Below, piece by piece: positions 21,900-32,970 of a stretch of DNA of 64,000 nt. The translations under genes were made by a program, and so were the position numbers. The DNA lies in assembly GCF_004359215.1 (NCBI RefSeq), contig NW_027152062.1, positions 466,737 to 530,736 on the forward strand. The letters are read 5' to 3'. The notes beneath the pieces are model-generated. The model saw nothing but the letters and a program-made list of their open reading frames with translations, was not told where the DNA came from and searched no databases. Positions within the stretch are counted from its first letter, which is position 1; every line of letters begins with the position of its first letter. The stretch comes from Bremia lactucae (lineage: Eukaryota; Oomycota; Peronosporomycetes; Peronosporales; Peronosporaceae).

Positions 21900-22399
21900 C
21901 CATATTTTTTAGGATGGTCAGAAGTTGACATTTTAACTGTGTTCCAAGTGATTTGAACACAGATTGCCAAAATTCTGACGCGAATCTGGGGTCTCGATCA
22001 AAGACCAGCTCGCGGGAATACCCATGGAGTCGAAATTATGTGTCAACAAAGACAGGAGTACAGCGTTTGGCTGTAATTGACTTTGGGACTGCAATAACAT
22101 TTACCATATTGCTACAAATATCAACAAACACAAGAGTGTTATTTTTTTTGCGATCGTCCGTGAAATTTGAAGACGAAGTACATAGTCACGGGCTGCCAAC
22201 ACTCTGCTGGAACAGGCAGAGATTGTAACAGAGCACAGGATGAAGCAATGGGCTTCACCCGTTGACGAATTTCGCAAGCACGTAAGTACTTGCGGACGAA
22301 CTCACACTGGCGTGGCCAGGAGAAGTCGCGACTTATCGTGAGATAGGTCTTTTCACGTCCACGATGACCAATTATTAGCGCATCGTGGCCCTCATACAT
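21900..22399 (-). pseudogene. Family A integrase, zinc-binding region and core
   Basis: The 22399-22139 frame holds the HHCC region (YEGHDALIIGHRGREKTYLT, LRACEIRQRVKP) and the entry to the core. A shifted frame gives VDICSNMVNVIAVPKS and ELVFDRDPRFASEFWQS, two of the catalytic acids. Stops at 22139 and later break it. Confidence 0.7.
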
Positions 22400-22559
22400 G
22401 ATGCGTAAACGCCTATCATTATGAGTGGGGATGACGACAAGAACAGTCTATCTACCAAGAGAAAGGCCCTAAACTTAGCCAGTGCATATACATGGCAAGG
22501 AGTTCCTTGTCATGCACTGTTGCGTTTAGCTGGTTGAAGCTGACGCGATTGATAACAGA

Positions 22560-23530
22560 CGACTAGCTCTGCACCGTCTGTCTCATATTGCATTAACGCA
22601 CAGCCGATCGCAAATTCGCTGGCGCCACAGACCACATGAAAAGGTCGGTTTTGGTCAGCAATCGCCAGGATAGGCGATTTAATCAAGCTTTGCTTGATAT
22701 TCTCGAAGGAACACTAACAATCAGCGTTCCAGGACCACTTTAAAATTTTCTTCAATAAAAAAGAATGAATTACTGCCATTTCTGCATAATTGCGTGAGTA
22801 CTTGTGCAGGTACGCCGTTTAACCAAGAAACTTTCTACGTCCATTTTTATCGACTAGCCCAGGCCAATCGGTGATCGCCTTGATATTTTCTGGATCTGAT
22901 CGTACACCGTGTTTACCCACGATGCACCCAAGAAGTGGCATTTCGCTTCCAGCGAATATACACTTTTTCAGATCTTGTGCTTACGCATAAGTGTAAGAAC
23001 CTTTCGGACGTGGCTAGGATGTACTTCAACATCCGACTATGCGTTTATGGCTCTGCTATGAACGAAGACGTCTTCAAAAAAATTCGGTCCAAAATTCCGC
23101 ACTGATCTCAACAGATTGGTTACACATCTGTTGAATGTTGCAGGGGCATTACGAAGCCCCTGTGGCATAACTAGCCACCCCCATAGCATGCCGCTTGAAG
23201 TGCTTACTACTGTGAACATAATATCTTGTTCACGCATAAGGATCTGATAGAATTCATCCATCAGATCTATTCATGCGTAGACAGTACTCTTTGACATACT
23301 ATTAATGATTACGTCTTTTCGTGGTATCGGCGTTTGAGCCGGTACCATTGCAGCGTTTAATTTATTGAACGAATGCACAACCCGCCACCCTCCTGTTACT
23401 TTACGCACAGAGAAGGTCGGAGAGCTTTCTGGGAGGTTGACTCCCTCACATGACCCGCTGACAAGGGATCGGCAAAGAATTTGTCAAGCGCTAATACTTG
23501 TTCGCGGGGCAATGACTACTGCTTCATGAC
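22560..23530 (-). pseudogene. Family A reverse transcriptase / RNase H
   Basis: Minus-strand pieces in RT order: TGGWRVVHSFNKLNAA and TPIPRKDVI (23400-23290), DEFYQILMREQDI, MPQGLRNAPATFNR and the catalytic loop FFEDVFVHSRA (23261-23037). The last reads F-F-E-D instead of the usual YxDD, so the enzyme would be dead even without its frameshifts. RNase H traces (AFEVVCGASEFAIGCALM-like) lie to the left. Confidence 0.7.
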
Positions 23531-23726
23531 ACAGTATTTCGATCCTGTTATCAGGTCGGAGTATCCTTCCCAACTGCCTCTAGCTGTGGTTCTGCAGCCA
23601 CAACAAGATCCTCTACGGTCGACTCTCCAGTCGATCTAGGACTCGCAATGTCTCTTATAGACGGTCGTTTAATATTTTCTTGGATGTTGCTATTCAAGCA
23701 AGCATCCTTGTTTCGTACCACTCAAC

Positions 23727-24300
23727 TTATTCGAGAGGTCGAACTTCGATGCTACCTGTGCTTGGGGCACAGCCGTCGGTAACTATGATCATGTCACAAT
23801 GGTGGACCTTTGACGCTGCCTGTTTTTTTGCACAGCCGTCGGGATTTAACTCCACAAAGTGTTGAGTATTCACACAAAGGTCTTGTGCAGTCATGCTAAC
23901 GACCGACCCACAAGTGAGGCTATCGCACTCACTCGTAGAACATCCACACGCTTGTGGACGCTCCAAGACGTTCATCAATTGGCCATCTGATGAACAAGAG
24001 ACAGGCATCGTCACGGCTTGATGCTGCCAATTTATGCATGGCTCGTAACTTCTGAGCCATGGTAATCCAAGGATGACATCAAATTTGTCATCCAAATCTA
24101 ATACGATGATATCATCATCGTGCTGTTAGCTTTTTAACGTGTATTGGATACCAACTTCACGTTTTTTAACCGTTACAGATGCGCCTGTTGCTAGGTGTTA
24201 GAGGGATATCGCGCTCAACAAATTTGAGTTTGCGATCTTCTAGCGATTGGCGTCGAATAAAAATTTTTGACGCCCCTCAATCGACTAGGGACTTTATTTG
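23727..24300 (-). pseudogene. Family A aspartic protease region
   Basis: The 24095-23727 frame starts with DDKFDVILGLPWLRSYEPCI, the C-terminal part of the Gypsy protease region. The catalytic block lies near 24285-24265, where the DSGAS motif reads D-stop-GAS, a nonsense change in the active site. Confidence 0.65.
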
Positions 24301-24468
24301 GAATTCATTTGCCACTTTAATGCTAAGGTGATGATGTTAACCTCATCCCCTCGGCCAGTTACACACAATGTTTGTTTGTGAGGAGCAACTTTCGTCAAAA
24401 GGCCTGCAAATTCTTTTGACGTAGCGTGATAGCAGGGCGCTCCGTATTTACTGGCCCCTACCGTTTTT

Positions 24469-25660
24469 TCACGATTCGCCTCGCCATTGCGATTTCGTAA
24501 CAGCGTCGTATCCGCGTCCTCCGCTGTTCCTTACGATAGGTCGGTCTTGTCGCTCAGTGTTTTTAGGTACTAGCCGTGGGGCACTACACTTATAGGCGTA
24601 ATAGCCGTCTTTTGACAACGATTGCATTTTTGTAATCTTTTGTGACTTGAAGAGCGAGGTTTCTCTCTCTAAATACCATGGCTTCTGGACAACCGTTTTC
24701 TTGTCGTCTCGGTGGACAATAAGCACTACAGTGGACAAAGGCATGTTTAAGACTGAAGTCCTTCTGTATCACTATAGAAATCGCTTGGTCGAGCAACTCT
24801 AATTCTAGCCGGAACAGGCAGGTCTTAACAGGGCCGTCTGCAAGACCTTTAATAAACACAGTCACCTCGGTTTGTTCATGATTGGATGAGTAACGATACC
24901 ACTGACCAGATATCGTGCATGTTGGGCATAAGCGTGCAGATCACGCTTGCCCTGGTTCAAATCCAGGAGCTCGGATCGAGCCCTGATTTCGGCACGTGGC
25001 GGCTCAAATGTTTGTCTGAGCCGGGCCTTCAAGACGTCATACGACCCAAAAATTAATGGGTCGTGAAGCTTAAGCGCCGCTGATGCCCTTTCGCGCCGGC
25101 ACGATTTTGGGCCGCTCCAAGGCCCAAGATTTGGCACGTTCGGCTAAGTTGGACATGCCAAATTTTACTTTTGATGCATCATCTTTGATGTGGCCAGCTT
25201 CAATGGCGTCGTCTAATTGGACGAACCATATTAAAAAGGAGTTGCCTTCTATTGCTTTTAAACTCAAAGATTTCTATATTTAATCTTTCGGGTCGACGCG
25301 GAAGCGTCGGCCCATAAGCAGCATTTACATGCTGCTGTCTCAACAGATCCAATTGTTAAGCACACTGTTCCCTCAACAGTTCCGCCTGTTGAGAGCCTTG
25401 CTGATTCAGCAAGGCTACTTTTTCCTTCATCTCGTCAAGTTCATGTTGTATGAACTTGGCGACGGTTGAATGGAGGGCATCTCTGTCTAAGTTGGACAGC
25501 AATGCCAGGATTGCATCGTTTCCTACGGTCGAACTCATTCGTTCAACCGCACTCCTCTCTATATCACTTAGAAAGGAGTAGCTTTCAGGGGAAACGTGAT
25601 GCGTATTCCCACTACCATCTAACATGTCCATGTTAAATGTGGGAAGTGTGGTCCTTGGAC
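24469..25660 (-). pseudogene. Family A Gag (N-terminus, capsid, zinc knuckle)
   Basis: 25660-25356 is the MDMLDGSGNTHH N-terminus; 25267-25070 (NSFLIWFVQLDDAIEAGHI, AERAKSWALERP) and 25137-24862 (VLKARLRQTFEPPRAE, QGKRDLHAYAQHARYL) form the capsid-like region; 24865-24590 continues it. A zinc knuckle (CNRCQK...YAYKC) near 24610-24570 is split by a frameshift. Confidence 0.72.
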
Positions 25661-25666
25661 GGACTA

Positions 25667-25766
25667 NNNNNNNNNNNNNNNNNNNNNNNNNNNNNNNNNN
25701 NNNNNNNNNNNNNNNNNNNNNNNNNNNNNNNNNNNNNNNNNNNNNNNNNNNNNNNNNNNNNNNNNN
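25667..25766. other. Assembly gap (100 N)
   Basis: Exactly 100 N, the usual placeholder for a gap of unknown size. Family A Gag lies on its left and Copia Gag on its right, so any ORF read across it is artificial. Confidence 0.95.
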
Positions 25767-25871
25767 CAACCCCTTGGACATGAGGTACATCTTCATCTTG
25801 TAGCTCCATAGCACGTAGTTTGAGCCGTCAAATGGCTCAATCTTGAAACCGGAGTCGTTGCTTGGGCTCAT
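25767..25871 (-). pseudogene. Copia-type Gag N-terminus (fragment)
   Basis: Starts MSPSNDSGFKIEPFDGSNY and continues VLWSYKMKMYLMSKGL, the typical N-terminal pattern of Ty1/Copia Gag (F-x-G-x-N-Y-x-x-W). It is cut by the gap. The primer-binding-like stretch upstream (AACAGGTTATGAGCCCAAGC on the minus strand) fits a Copia element start. Confidence 0.6.
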
Positions 25872-25960
25872 AACCTGTTGATTTACGTTAGCGCTATGAG
25901 CTTGAAGATGGGCTTACGGTCGAGATTGCAAACCGGAAAGTAAGTTATATTTTGAGTTTA

Positions 25961-26927
25961 NNNNNNNNNNNNNNNNNNNNNNNNNNNNNNNNNNNNNNNN
26001 NNNNNNNNNNNNNNNNNNNNNNNNNNNNNNNNNNNNNNNNNNNNNNNNNNNNNNNNNNNNNNNNNNNNNNNNNNNNNNNNNNNNNNNNNNNNNNNNNNNN
26101 NNNNNNNNNNNNNNNNNNNNNNNNNNNNNNNNNNNNNNNNNNNNNNNNNNNNNNNNNNNNNNNNNNNNNNNNNNNNNNNNNNNNNNNNNNNNNNNNNNNN
26201 NNNNNNNNNNNNNNNNNNNNNNNNNNNNNNNNNNNNNNNNNNNNNNNNNNNNNNNNNNNNNNNNNNNNNNNNNNNNNNNNNNNNNNNNNNNNNNNNNNNN
26301 NNNNNNNNNNNNNNNNNNNNNNNNNNNNNNNNNNNNNNNNNNNNNNNNNNNNNNNNNNNNNNNNNNNNNNNNNNNNNNNNNNNNNNNNNNNNNNNNNNNN
26401 NNNNNNNNNNNNNNNNNNNNNNNNNNNNNNNNNNNNNNNNNNNNNNNNNNNNNNNNNNNNNNNNNNNNNNNNNNNNNNNNNNNNNNNNNNNNNNNNNNNN
26501 NNNNNNNNNNNNNNNNNNNNNNNNNNNNNNNNNNNNNNNNNNNNNNNNNNNNNNNNNNNNNNNNNNNNNNNNNNNNNNNNNNNNNNNNNNNNNNNNNNNN
26601 NNNNNNNNNNNNNNNNNNNNNNNNNNNNNNNNNNNNNNNNNNNNNNNNNNNNNNNNNNNNNNNNNNNNNNNNNNNNNNNNNNNNNNNNNNNNNNNNNNNN
26701 NNNNNNNNNNNNNNNNNNNNNNNNNNNNNNNNNNNNNNNNNNNNNNNNNNNNNNNNNNNNNNNNNNNNNNNNNNNNNNNNNNNNNNNNNNNNNNNNNNNN
26801 NNNNNNNNNNNNNNNNNNNNNNNNNNNNNNNNNNNNNNNNNNNNNNNNNNNNNNNNNNNNNNNNNNNNNNNNNNNNNNNNNNNNNNNNNNNNNNNNNNNN
26901 NNNNNNNNNNNNNNNNNNNNNNNNNNN
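25961..26927. other. Assembly gap (967 N)
   Basis: Unresolved sequence adjoining the inner end of family B copy B1. It would hold the integrase of B1 and perhaps its 3' LTR. Confidence 0.95.
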
Positions 26928-26936
26928 AAAAGGATA

Positions 26937-28140
26937 GCCATCGGGCCATTCTCTGTGAGAGATGGGGCGACTTAGTCGCCGTGCGTAATGACGCGTGGTC
27001 CGTATGTATCACAAACGGCGTAGAGCCGAGTAGATGAACTCTGAATTTGACGAGAGCATACTTCATAGCAAGTAACTCTTTGTCATGAACTGGGTAATTC
27101 TTTTCCGCAGCTTTCAGCTGTCTAGACTCGAACGCAATAAACAGGTTCACGCCCAGTTTGTAACAGAGCACTGCCAATGGCAAAATCCGATGCGTCACAG
27201 ACAACATTGAAAGGCCAATTTAGATTTGGCAGTGCCAGAATCGAGGCATGGGGAAGACTTTCCTTAACTGCTCGACAAGCATTATGTTCTGTGCTAGTCC
27301 AGCACCATTCTATGTCTTTTAAAGAGATTAGATAATGGGCTAGGCATATCAGCGTAATTTTCGCTATATTAGTGTAAAAAATTGGCGAAACCCAACCACT
27401 TACGCAAATCCTTTCGGTTTTAGGTACCGGCCAATCTACTATGGCTTTTTCCTTAGCGAGATCCGCTTTAAGGCCTCGCTTCCCAATAAAGCACCCTATG
27501 AAAAGAATTTCTTCTGCGCCAAAAATACATTTTGATTCATCGGAATACAATTTATGTGTGCGCATGCACTCGAGCACTGCTCGCAAATGGTCTAAATGGT
27601 TTTCCATATCCAACCGACCCTGCTCCGCTCGACTATGTACAAAAATGTCATTAAAATAAGTCTGCGCATATCCTCGATGAGGGCGAAACAGTTGCGTCAA
27701 ATATTGCCGGAACGTTGAAAAGCCCTTGTGGCATAACCTACCACTTCCATAGCATACCACTTGAGGTGCTAACGGCTGTGAGCGGGATATCGATAGCTCG
27801 CATGAGCAGATCGCAATAACCATCGACTAAGTCAAGTGCCTGTACATTGTACATCCCACCATATTGTTCTGTAGAACATCCATTCTAGGAATGGGGGTTT
27901 CTACTGGTATAGTGGCAGCATCAAGCTTATTATAAGCATGTACAATACGTCATTTACCATTTTGCTTCTTGACACAAAATGTCGGTGTCAAATGGGGAGA
28001 TTTGCTCTCTCGTACCATTCCAGCCTCATGCTTAGCAGTTAAAAAAATCGTCAATGCCGTGACACTGTTCCTTTCGTAAAGGCCACTGTCGTGTGACACA
28101 GTATTTAGTACCAGGAATCAAGTCACTTTCATGACGGACA
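26937..28140 (-). pseudogene. B1 reverse transcriptase and RNase H
   Basis: RT blocks VTRQWPL, the long 27823-27122 frame with GLFN and the catalytic loop YFNDIFVHSRAE, then IDWPVPK-type and LALPNLNWPFNVVCDASDFA of RNase H, FESRQLKAAEKNYPVHDKEL and VIHTDHASLRTATKSP. The RT loop is YFND where an aspartate is needed (YxDD), so RT would be inactive. The 233-aa frame is identical to the one at 33360-34061. Confidence 0.8.
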
Positions 28141-28212
28141 CGTCATACAGGGGCTCGAACCCTGGACCGCAGCGTTATTAGCACTGTGCTCTACCGACTG
28201 AGCTATACGACC
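28141..28212 (-). tRNA. tRNA-Ile(AAT), last base altered at the junction
   Basis: Cloverleaf of 72 nt: 7-bp acceptor arm, D arm GCTC/GAGC, anticodon arm CAGTG-CTAATAA-CGCTG with anticodon AAT, T arm CAGGG/CCCTG with TTCGAGC loop. No intron. The 3' end runs into the Gypsy RT (GACGTG instead of GACC), so position 72 no longer pairs with position 1. It may be a pseudogene although A and B boxes are intact. Confidence 0.75.
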
Positions 28213-28613
28213 GCTGCGTAGCAAGGGTGGCATGTTCATCAAGAAAACAAATAAGGATCGTTACGCAAGAAAATACAGTCGTATACGTCAAATCTGTCAT
28301 AATCGCGATTTTAACTTTTCTAAGGCTCACTTTTCATGCAACCTCTACAACATTTGTTTAATATATGCACTTTGCACTTCAACGCATGCGATTTTACGGT
28401 TCTTGCTCTGCTATCCACCGAGACTACGACTGCCAGTCTGGATTCCGCACAGAAAAGTTTGTCAAACTTGGCTTCTGCAGCTGATATAGTGGTTATCTTA
28501 ACTGAGTCTTTGTTGAGATAAGTGGGAATCATCGCCAAGTATTTCACAGAAATGCACAATAGTGACTGAAGAACTTTCTTTTGCCAATGAAGAACTGCTT
28601 TGGTCATACAGGG
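28213..28613 (-). repeat. Flank of the tRNA-Ile repeat unit inside B1
   Basis: The same sequence surrounds the tRNA at 32517 on the plus strand. It begins on the minus strand at 28613 with the last ~13 bases of a tRNA-Ile (CCCCTGTATGACC), runs through the 3' spacer and then the 5' flank of the next tRNA. So exactly one tandem unit, cut within the tRNA 3' end at both sides, sits in the Gypsy element. Confidence 0.7.
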
Positions 28614-28620
28614 GGTTAAA

Positions 28621-29900
28621 CAGATGGTTGATTGGTACATACCGCATTATGGAAATCCATAACTATGAGGTAGAATGGACCCATACGATCTTTAAGGATC
28701 GGTAATTCACTCCGCGCACTTTGCGCAGCTTTAATGTCCTCTAGGGCAGCTTCGTCCAGGAACGACGATGAGTTCAACTCAACCGTTGGTCGAATAACCA
28801 CCATCTCAGAGAAGTTGCCAGCCTTGAAGGCTCGGCCGCATTCACTAAAATACATTTTGTCTAGCTCTAATAGAGCATGTAACGAAGGGATTGCCGCAAG
28901 GCTAACTCTCCTTTGATGTTACCGGTTACACCATTTACAAGCGTATGTTATTGCTCGCTCGTATCAATTTGTGAGAATATAGACGCTTCGTGTCCATCCT
29001 GTCTCGGAGTAGAGACAATACGCCTCTTATAGGCCGGGACTTTCACGTCCCCAAACTTCCAGCCTGTATTGGTTCTATACCCGAGCTGGTGTCGAATTCG
29101 ACGTCCGACAAGGAGTAAGTAGCTCAATCTCCATGTTTACGTGCCGCTTTACTTGCATTAGAGGGATTTAACCTAAATGCCCTGGCGAACCGCTAATATT
29201 GTTACTAGTGACACTAAGTATGGTGCCACCTCGGCGGACCACACTCGGTGGACTTAGACGCGCCACTCCACGTATCTCAGGGATAATACACTCTTGATGA
29301 CTCGGCCTTAGGCTCACAATGCTTTCAGCATTTAGTGAATCGTTATTACAAAGAGTTTCACTCGACGGAGTACGTGCCGTTCCACCTCCTTTTTCTGAGT
29401 TTGGCTTAGAATTAATGTTTTCAACATTGGAGTTTATTAACTCAGACATTCCAATGTCTAATACAGTTACAGAATCAGTCAGTGATTCGCGCCAATAGCG
29501 CTTTTGCTGCCTAGCAAAGGTGGGTTCGTGACTCTCCAAAACTTTGCTAGGAACATTGGGCGTGGCGCCAAAGGTCATAGACCTCCGATCGATCCATGTC
29601 TCATGGCGTTCAAGCCAGTCCATACCAAGGATGAGACCATATCTCGAATCCAAATCAAAGACGAGACAGCATTCAACACTTTTAAAGTCGAGAAACTTCA
29701 TACTTAAGTTAATTGGAACTTAAGGAAAAGTGACACGAGTCCCGGTCGCTAAGCGAACAGTGATTGTATCACATTCATACGCTTTAAGCGCCTCAACGTA
29801 TCGTTGATTTCCTTCAATTGAAAGACGTCGAGCATAATTGCAAGACGCTCCTGAGTCAATTAAAATTGACTATGGTTTATTAAAGCCCTTCACAGGCGCT
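28621..29900 (-). pseudogene. B1 protease and protease-RT linker
   Basis: The motif ILIDSGASCNYARRLSIEG (about 29880-29830) holds the catalytic DSGA; a TAG lies four codons before its aspartate and a TAA interrupts the domain near 29717. The 29701-29168 frame (MKFLDFKSVECCLVFDLDSR, LILGMDWLERHETWID) completes the protease. The linker frame 28855-28621 ends in DFHNAVCTNQPSV, just before the tRNA insertion. Confidence 0.75.
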
Positions 29901-30129
29901 TGAGCGACTAACAAGCCAAGCTCGTGCTCACTCCCCGTATCATTTCGCACCGAGCTGATTATAATTAGGTCCTGTTTACTCTCACCTCTTAGAGGTTCAA
30001 CAGAGCCAAGTTCTTCCCCAGTAGGGCGCCTCGCACCTACTGGGTCTCGACGTTTTCCCGCACCGTACCAGATTTCTAGTATAGATTTCTAGTGTGGATT
30101 TCTAGTATAGGTCGGAATTGGTGCTCTTT

Positions 30130-31120
30130 CGAGCTTTACGCGTGTTTCGTAGGGGACAGGCAGGACGTAAATGTTTCGTACTTCCGCACATATTAACATC
30201 TACGGATGCTGTTTCACAGCCTGAAAAGGTTCTTCTCCTTCCTCAACGAGGCTTAGATCCATGGGTTCCGGTCTATTAGACGGTACCCATGCGCTCGAAG
30301 AGCTTGTTCGGTAAACAGGCGTGCTACCACGAGCAGACTTTAAGTCGAACTCAGCGCTAGCGCTATGGCTGCTGCCTCTTCCAAAATAGCAGGATGAGAT
30401 CGGAATATTTTCGTCCAGGCAACGCCCAAATTGAGACCCCCCATAAAGATTGTTACGACAATTGCTTCTTGCACCGGGTCTTGATGTATAGATGCAATGA
30501 GAATTCTCAACTCCTGGACATAGTCCCCTAGGGTTCGTTTACCCTGTCGGGTCGCTATGAGCCGTGATCGCATGCGAAAAGCCTGATCAGGCGGTGCAAA
30601 CATGCTGGTCGTTTGCTGTTTCAGCGAATTTCTTGAGGGAAAAGCGTTGTTTATGGATGTGTAGCACGAGAGTGCCCACACCATGGCTCTACCTTCGAGT
30701 TTGAGAATGGCCATAGCACCTTTTGTTGTTCTGTTAAGAACAAGGCGGAGTCAATGGACATTTCCATTTGCTGAATAAAAATGGGAGGTTTCCTCCCACT
30801 TTTTCCTCAAATTGCTTTACGTTGACAGCTAGAAGGCGAGCTTTATGCTCTATTTCAGGTACAGAGATGTACCGGGTTCACATAAATGCCGCAAGGTGAT
30901 CTTGTGCCTGGCCGATCAGGAAGGATTCATATCGCATTTAGGCTTCAAGCCTTGCATGAAGGACCTCTGGTTCCTGGGATATAAACAACTCTACATGTTC
31001 AAGCCCAAACATTTGAGCTTGTCACAAGCTGCGCGTTGCGCCTTCGAAAGTTCTGGAAACTCTTTCATTTTAGTGAAGGCTTAGTCTTATAAAGATTCAG
31101 GCGTAGATTGACTACGAGTG
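30130..31120 (-). pseudogene. B1 Gag
   Basis: The 30714-30340 frame has MAILKLEGRAMVWALSC, NSLKQQTTSMFAPPDQAFRM, GKRTLGDYVQELRILIASI and VVTIFMGGLNLGVAWTKIF, a capsid typical of oomycete Gypsy elements. The N-terminal part (31120-30720) is recognisable by homology to 821-1130 but has stops. The zinc knuckle near 30200 reads VNMCGSTKHLRPAC, with the first cysteine replaced. Confidence 0.75.
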
Positions 31121-31128
31121 CTGCCAGG

Positions 31129-31610
31129 TGTAGCGGAGCTACCTCGCTCCTAAAAGTCAGAGGAAGACTTTTGACTCAGAGAGTCTCTTAGTTCTATAGA
31201 ACTGATGGCTTTAACAGCTCAGGGAGTCGTACAACTTATTAAAGCTTAATGAATCCTAGTTCGAGGGATTAAGGGGTTCTTAGAACCAAGTGGCAACTAG
31301 TGCCCAAGATTATATACCTCAGATAGGCTTCTATCTCTTACAGATCAATGCACAAGCTTTAAGAAGGTACTTAACGCTTTAAGATCAAAAGGGGAATGCG
31401 CTTTATTAATTATTTAATCTAAAACCTTATCCTAGCTAATTTAAAAGTAGATTTCGGCCGCCAGATTTATATCTGGCGGCGGCAACATTTGTTACCCATA
31501 ATAAATGGAATTTAAGTAATTAACTATGTTAGAATAGGATAAAAGGGAATTTACCCATAAGGTAAATGTACCTCAACAACGCTTCTCCAACAGATGTGTG
31601 CCCCATTACA
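31129..31610 (-). repeat. Family B 5' LTR (482 bp)
   Basis: From TGTAGCGGAG at 31129 to CCCCATTACA at 31610; the primer-binding side at the left starts CCTGGCAGC on the minus strand. A near-perfect hairpin GCCGCCAGAT-TTAT-ATCTGGCGGC lies at 31457-31480. It matches 1138-1584. Confidence 0.82.
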
Positions 31611-31720
31611 CTTAAATTGGTGTACAAATTTAGCCAACTATGTACGTTTTCATTCAACACGTGTGAAGCAAATCAAAGTCTGGCTTTATATTTCGTATTT
31701 TAAATGTTTGCTATGATGAC

Positions 31721-32173
31721 GTGACAAAGCCAATTTGTTGTAGCGGCATTTTCAAAAGTAAAGTGTACAATCTATTTAAAAATATTTATTATATAATAAC
31801 CACACATATGCGTGCCAAGCACGTGCCTGCGTGCCGGGTGAACGCGATCATTTTTATAGACCCCAAGATTTTACGCGAATCAATGAAAAATCCTCGAGTC
31901 AAGCAGTGGGAGGAGGCTATGTGTGAAGCTTTGGGTTACAACGAAACCTGGGATGTTATTCAAAAGCCACGCGACTTTAAGTTACTGCACAGTAAATGGG
32001 TGTACAAGCGCAAAATACACGCCGACCGTACTATCATACGAATCAAGGCGAGGTTAGTGGCGCACGACAATGAACAAGTACGTGGTATTGATTACACCTA
32101 CACTTTCTCGGCTGTGATGGAGATAATCTTTGGCAAGGTGATACTGACTGAGTCAAGGATACGTGGTACCTAG
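31721..32173 (+). pseudogene. Copia reverse transcriptase fragment
   Basis: Contains SMKNPRVKQWEEAMCEALG, LLHSKWVYKRKIHADRTIIR and KARLVAHDNEQVRGIDYTYT, the start of the Ty1/Copia RT (W-E-A-M, K-W-V-Y/F-K-x-K, A-R-L-V-A, D-Y). It stops at 32171 before the catalytic YVDD block. No LTR or Gag belongs to it here. Confidence 0.75.
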
Positions 32174-32239
32174 CGATTTGCGCGCTGAGCCGAACGCTTA
32201 TGTCAAAGCAGAAAATGAAGATGGCTTTGAAATCCTACT

Positions 32240-32516
32240 TTAAATTCTACAGCAGAAGCTAAGTTTGCCAAACTTTTTCGTGCGGAATCCAGACTGACAG
32301 TCGTAGTCTCGGTGGATAGCAGAGCAAGAACAGTGAGATCACATGCGCTGAAGTGCAAGTGCATATATCAAACAAATGTTGTAGAGGTTGCATGAAAAGT
32401 GGGCCTAAGAAAAGTTAAAATCGCGATTACGACAGATTTGTCGTATACGACTGTATTTCCTTGCGTAACGATCCTTATTTGTTTTCTTGATGAACATGCC
32501 ACCCTTGCTACGCAGC
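32240..32516 (+). repeat. 5' flank of tRNA-Ile unit (first copy)
   Basis: About 275 bp upstream of the tRNA at 32517, homologous to 32710-32970 before the next tRNA and to 28500-28213 on the minus strand. It contains a tRNA-like A-box stretch (GTAGTCTCGGTGGATAGCAG). Confidence 0.6.
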
Positions 32517-32588
32517 GGTCGTATAGCTCAGTCGGTAGAGCACAGTGCTAATAACGCTGCGGTCCAGGGTTCGAGCCCCTGTATGACC
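32517..32588 (+). tRNA. tRNA-Ile(AAT)
   Basis: Complete 72-nt cloverleaf: acceptor arm GGTCGTA/TATGACC (one G-U pair), D arm GCTC/GAGC, anticodon arm CAGTG-CTAATAA-CGCTG (anticodon AAT, read as IAU after editing), 5-nt variable loop, T arm CAGGG/CCCTG with TTCGAGC. No intron. This is the best-preserved of the copies and probably functional. Confidence 0.9.
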
Positions 32589-32970
32589 AAAGCAGTTCTT
32601 CCTTGGCAGAGGACAGTTCGATTACCAATGTGAATTTCTGCGAAATGCTTGTCTATGATTCCCACTTATCTCAACAAAGACTTAGTCAAGATAACCACTA
32701 TATCAGCTGCAGAAGCTAAATTTGGCAAACTTTTTTGTGCGGAATCCAGACTGGCAGTCGTAGTCTCGGTGGATAGCAGAGCAAGAACAGTGAGATCGCA
32801 TGCGTTGAAGTGCAAGTGCATATATCAAACAAATGTTGTAGAGGTTGCATGAAAAGTGGGCCTAAGGAAAATAATATCGCGATTAGGACAGATATGTTGT
32901 ATACGACTGTATTTCCTTTCGTAACGATCCGGATTTGTTTTTTGAGAACATGCCACCGTTGCTACGCAGC
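32589..32970 (+). repeat. Spacer of the tRNA-Ile tandem unit
   Basis: The distance between the tRNA starts at 32517 and 32971 is 454 bp. The spacer ends with the same 5' flank seen at 32240-32516, so two units stand in tandem. No coding sequence. Confidence 0.6.

Larger units (their letters stand above)
21880..25666 (-). mobile_element. Family A Gypsy element, minus strand, decayed
   Basis: From right to left: Gag N-terminus (25283-25660), Gag capsid (25267-24590), zinc knuckle (about 24610-24560), protease (24300-23727), RT (23530-22800), RNase H traces (22750-22560) and integrase (22399-21900). The Gag N-terminus ties it to the family A LTRs; its own 5' LTR is lost at the gap starting at 25667. 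No 3' LTR was seen. Confidence 0.75.
26928..31610 (-). mobile_element. Family B Gypsy copy B1 with a tRNA unit inserted in pol
   Basis: Right to left: 5' LTR 31610-31129, Gag 31120-30130, protease 29900-29168, linker 28960-28621, a foreign tRNA-Ile repeat unit 28613-28141, RT 28140-27220, RNase H 27210-26937, then the gap. The part from 28140 to 26937 is repeated in inverted orientation at 33037-34230. Stops and frameshifts occur throughout. Confidence 0.85.

Noticed and set aside
25945..27207. Long ORFs of 327-420 aa across 25961-26927
   Set aside because: They consist of N bases; only the right edge is real sequence (RNase H of B1).
28232..28521. Plus-strand ORFs of 85 and 61 aa over the tRNA unit flank
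   Set aside because: The sequence is a repeat flank that does not keep any frame in its other copies.
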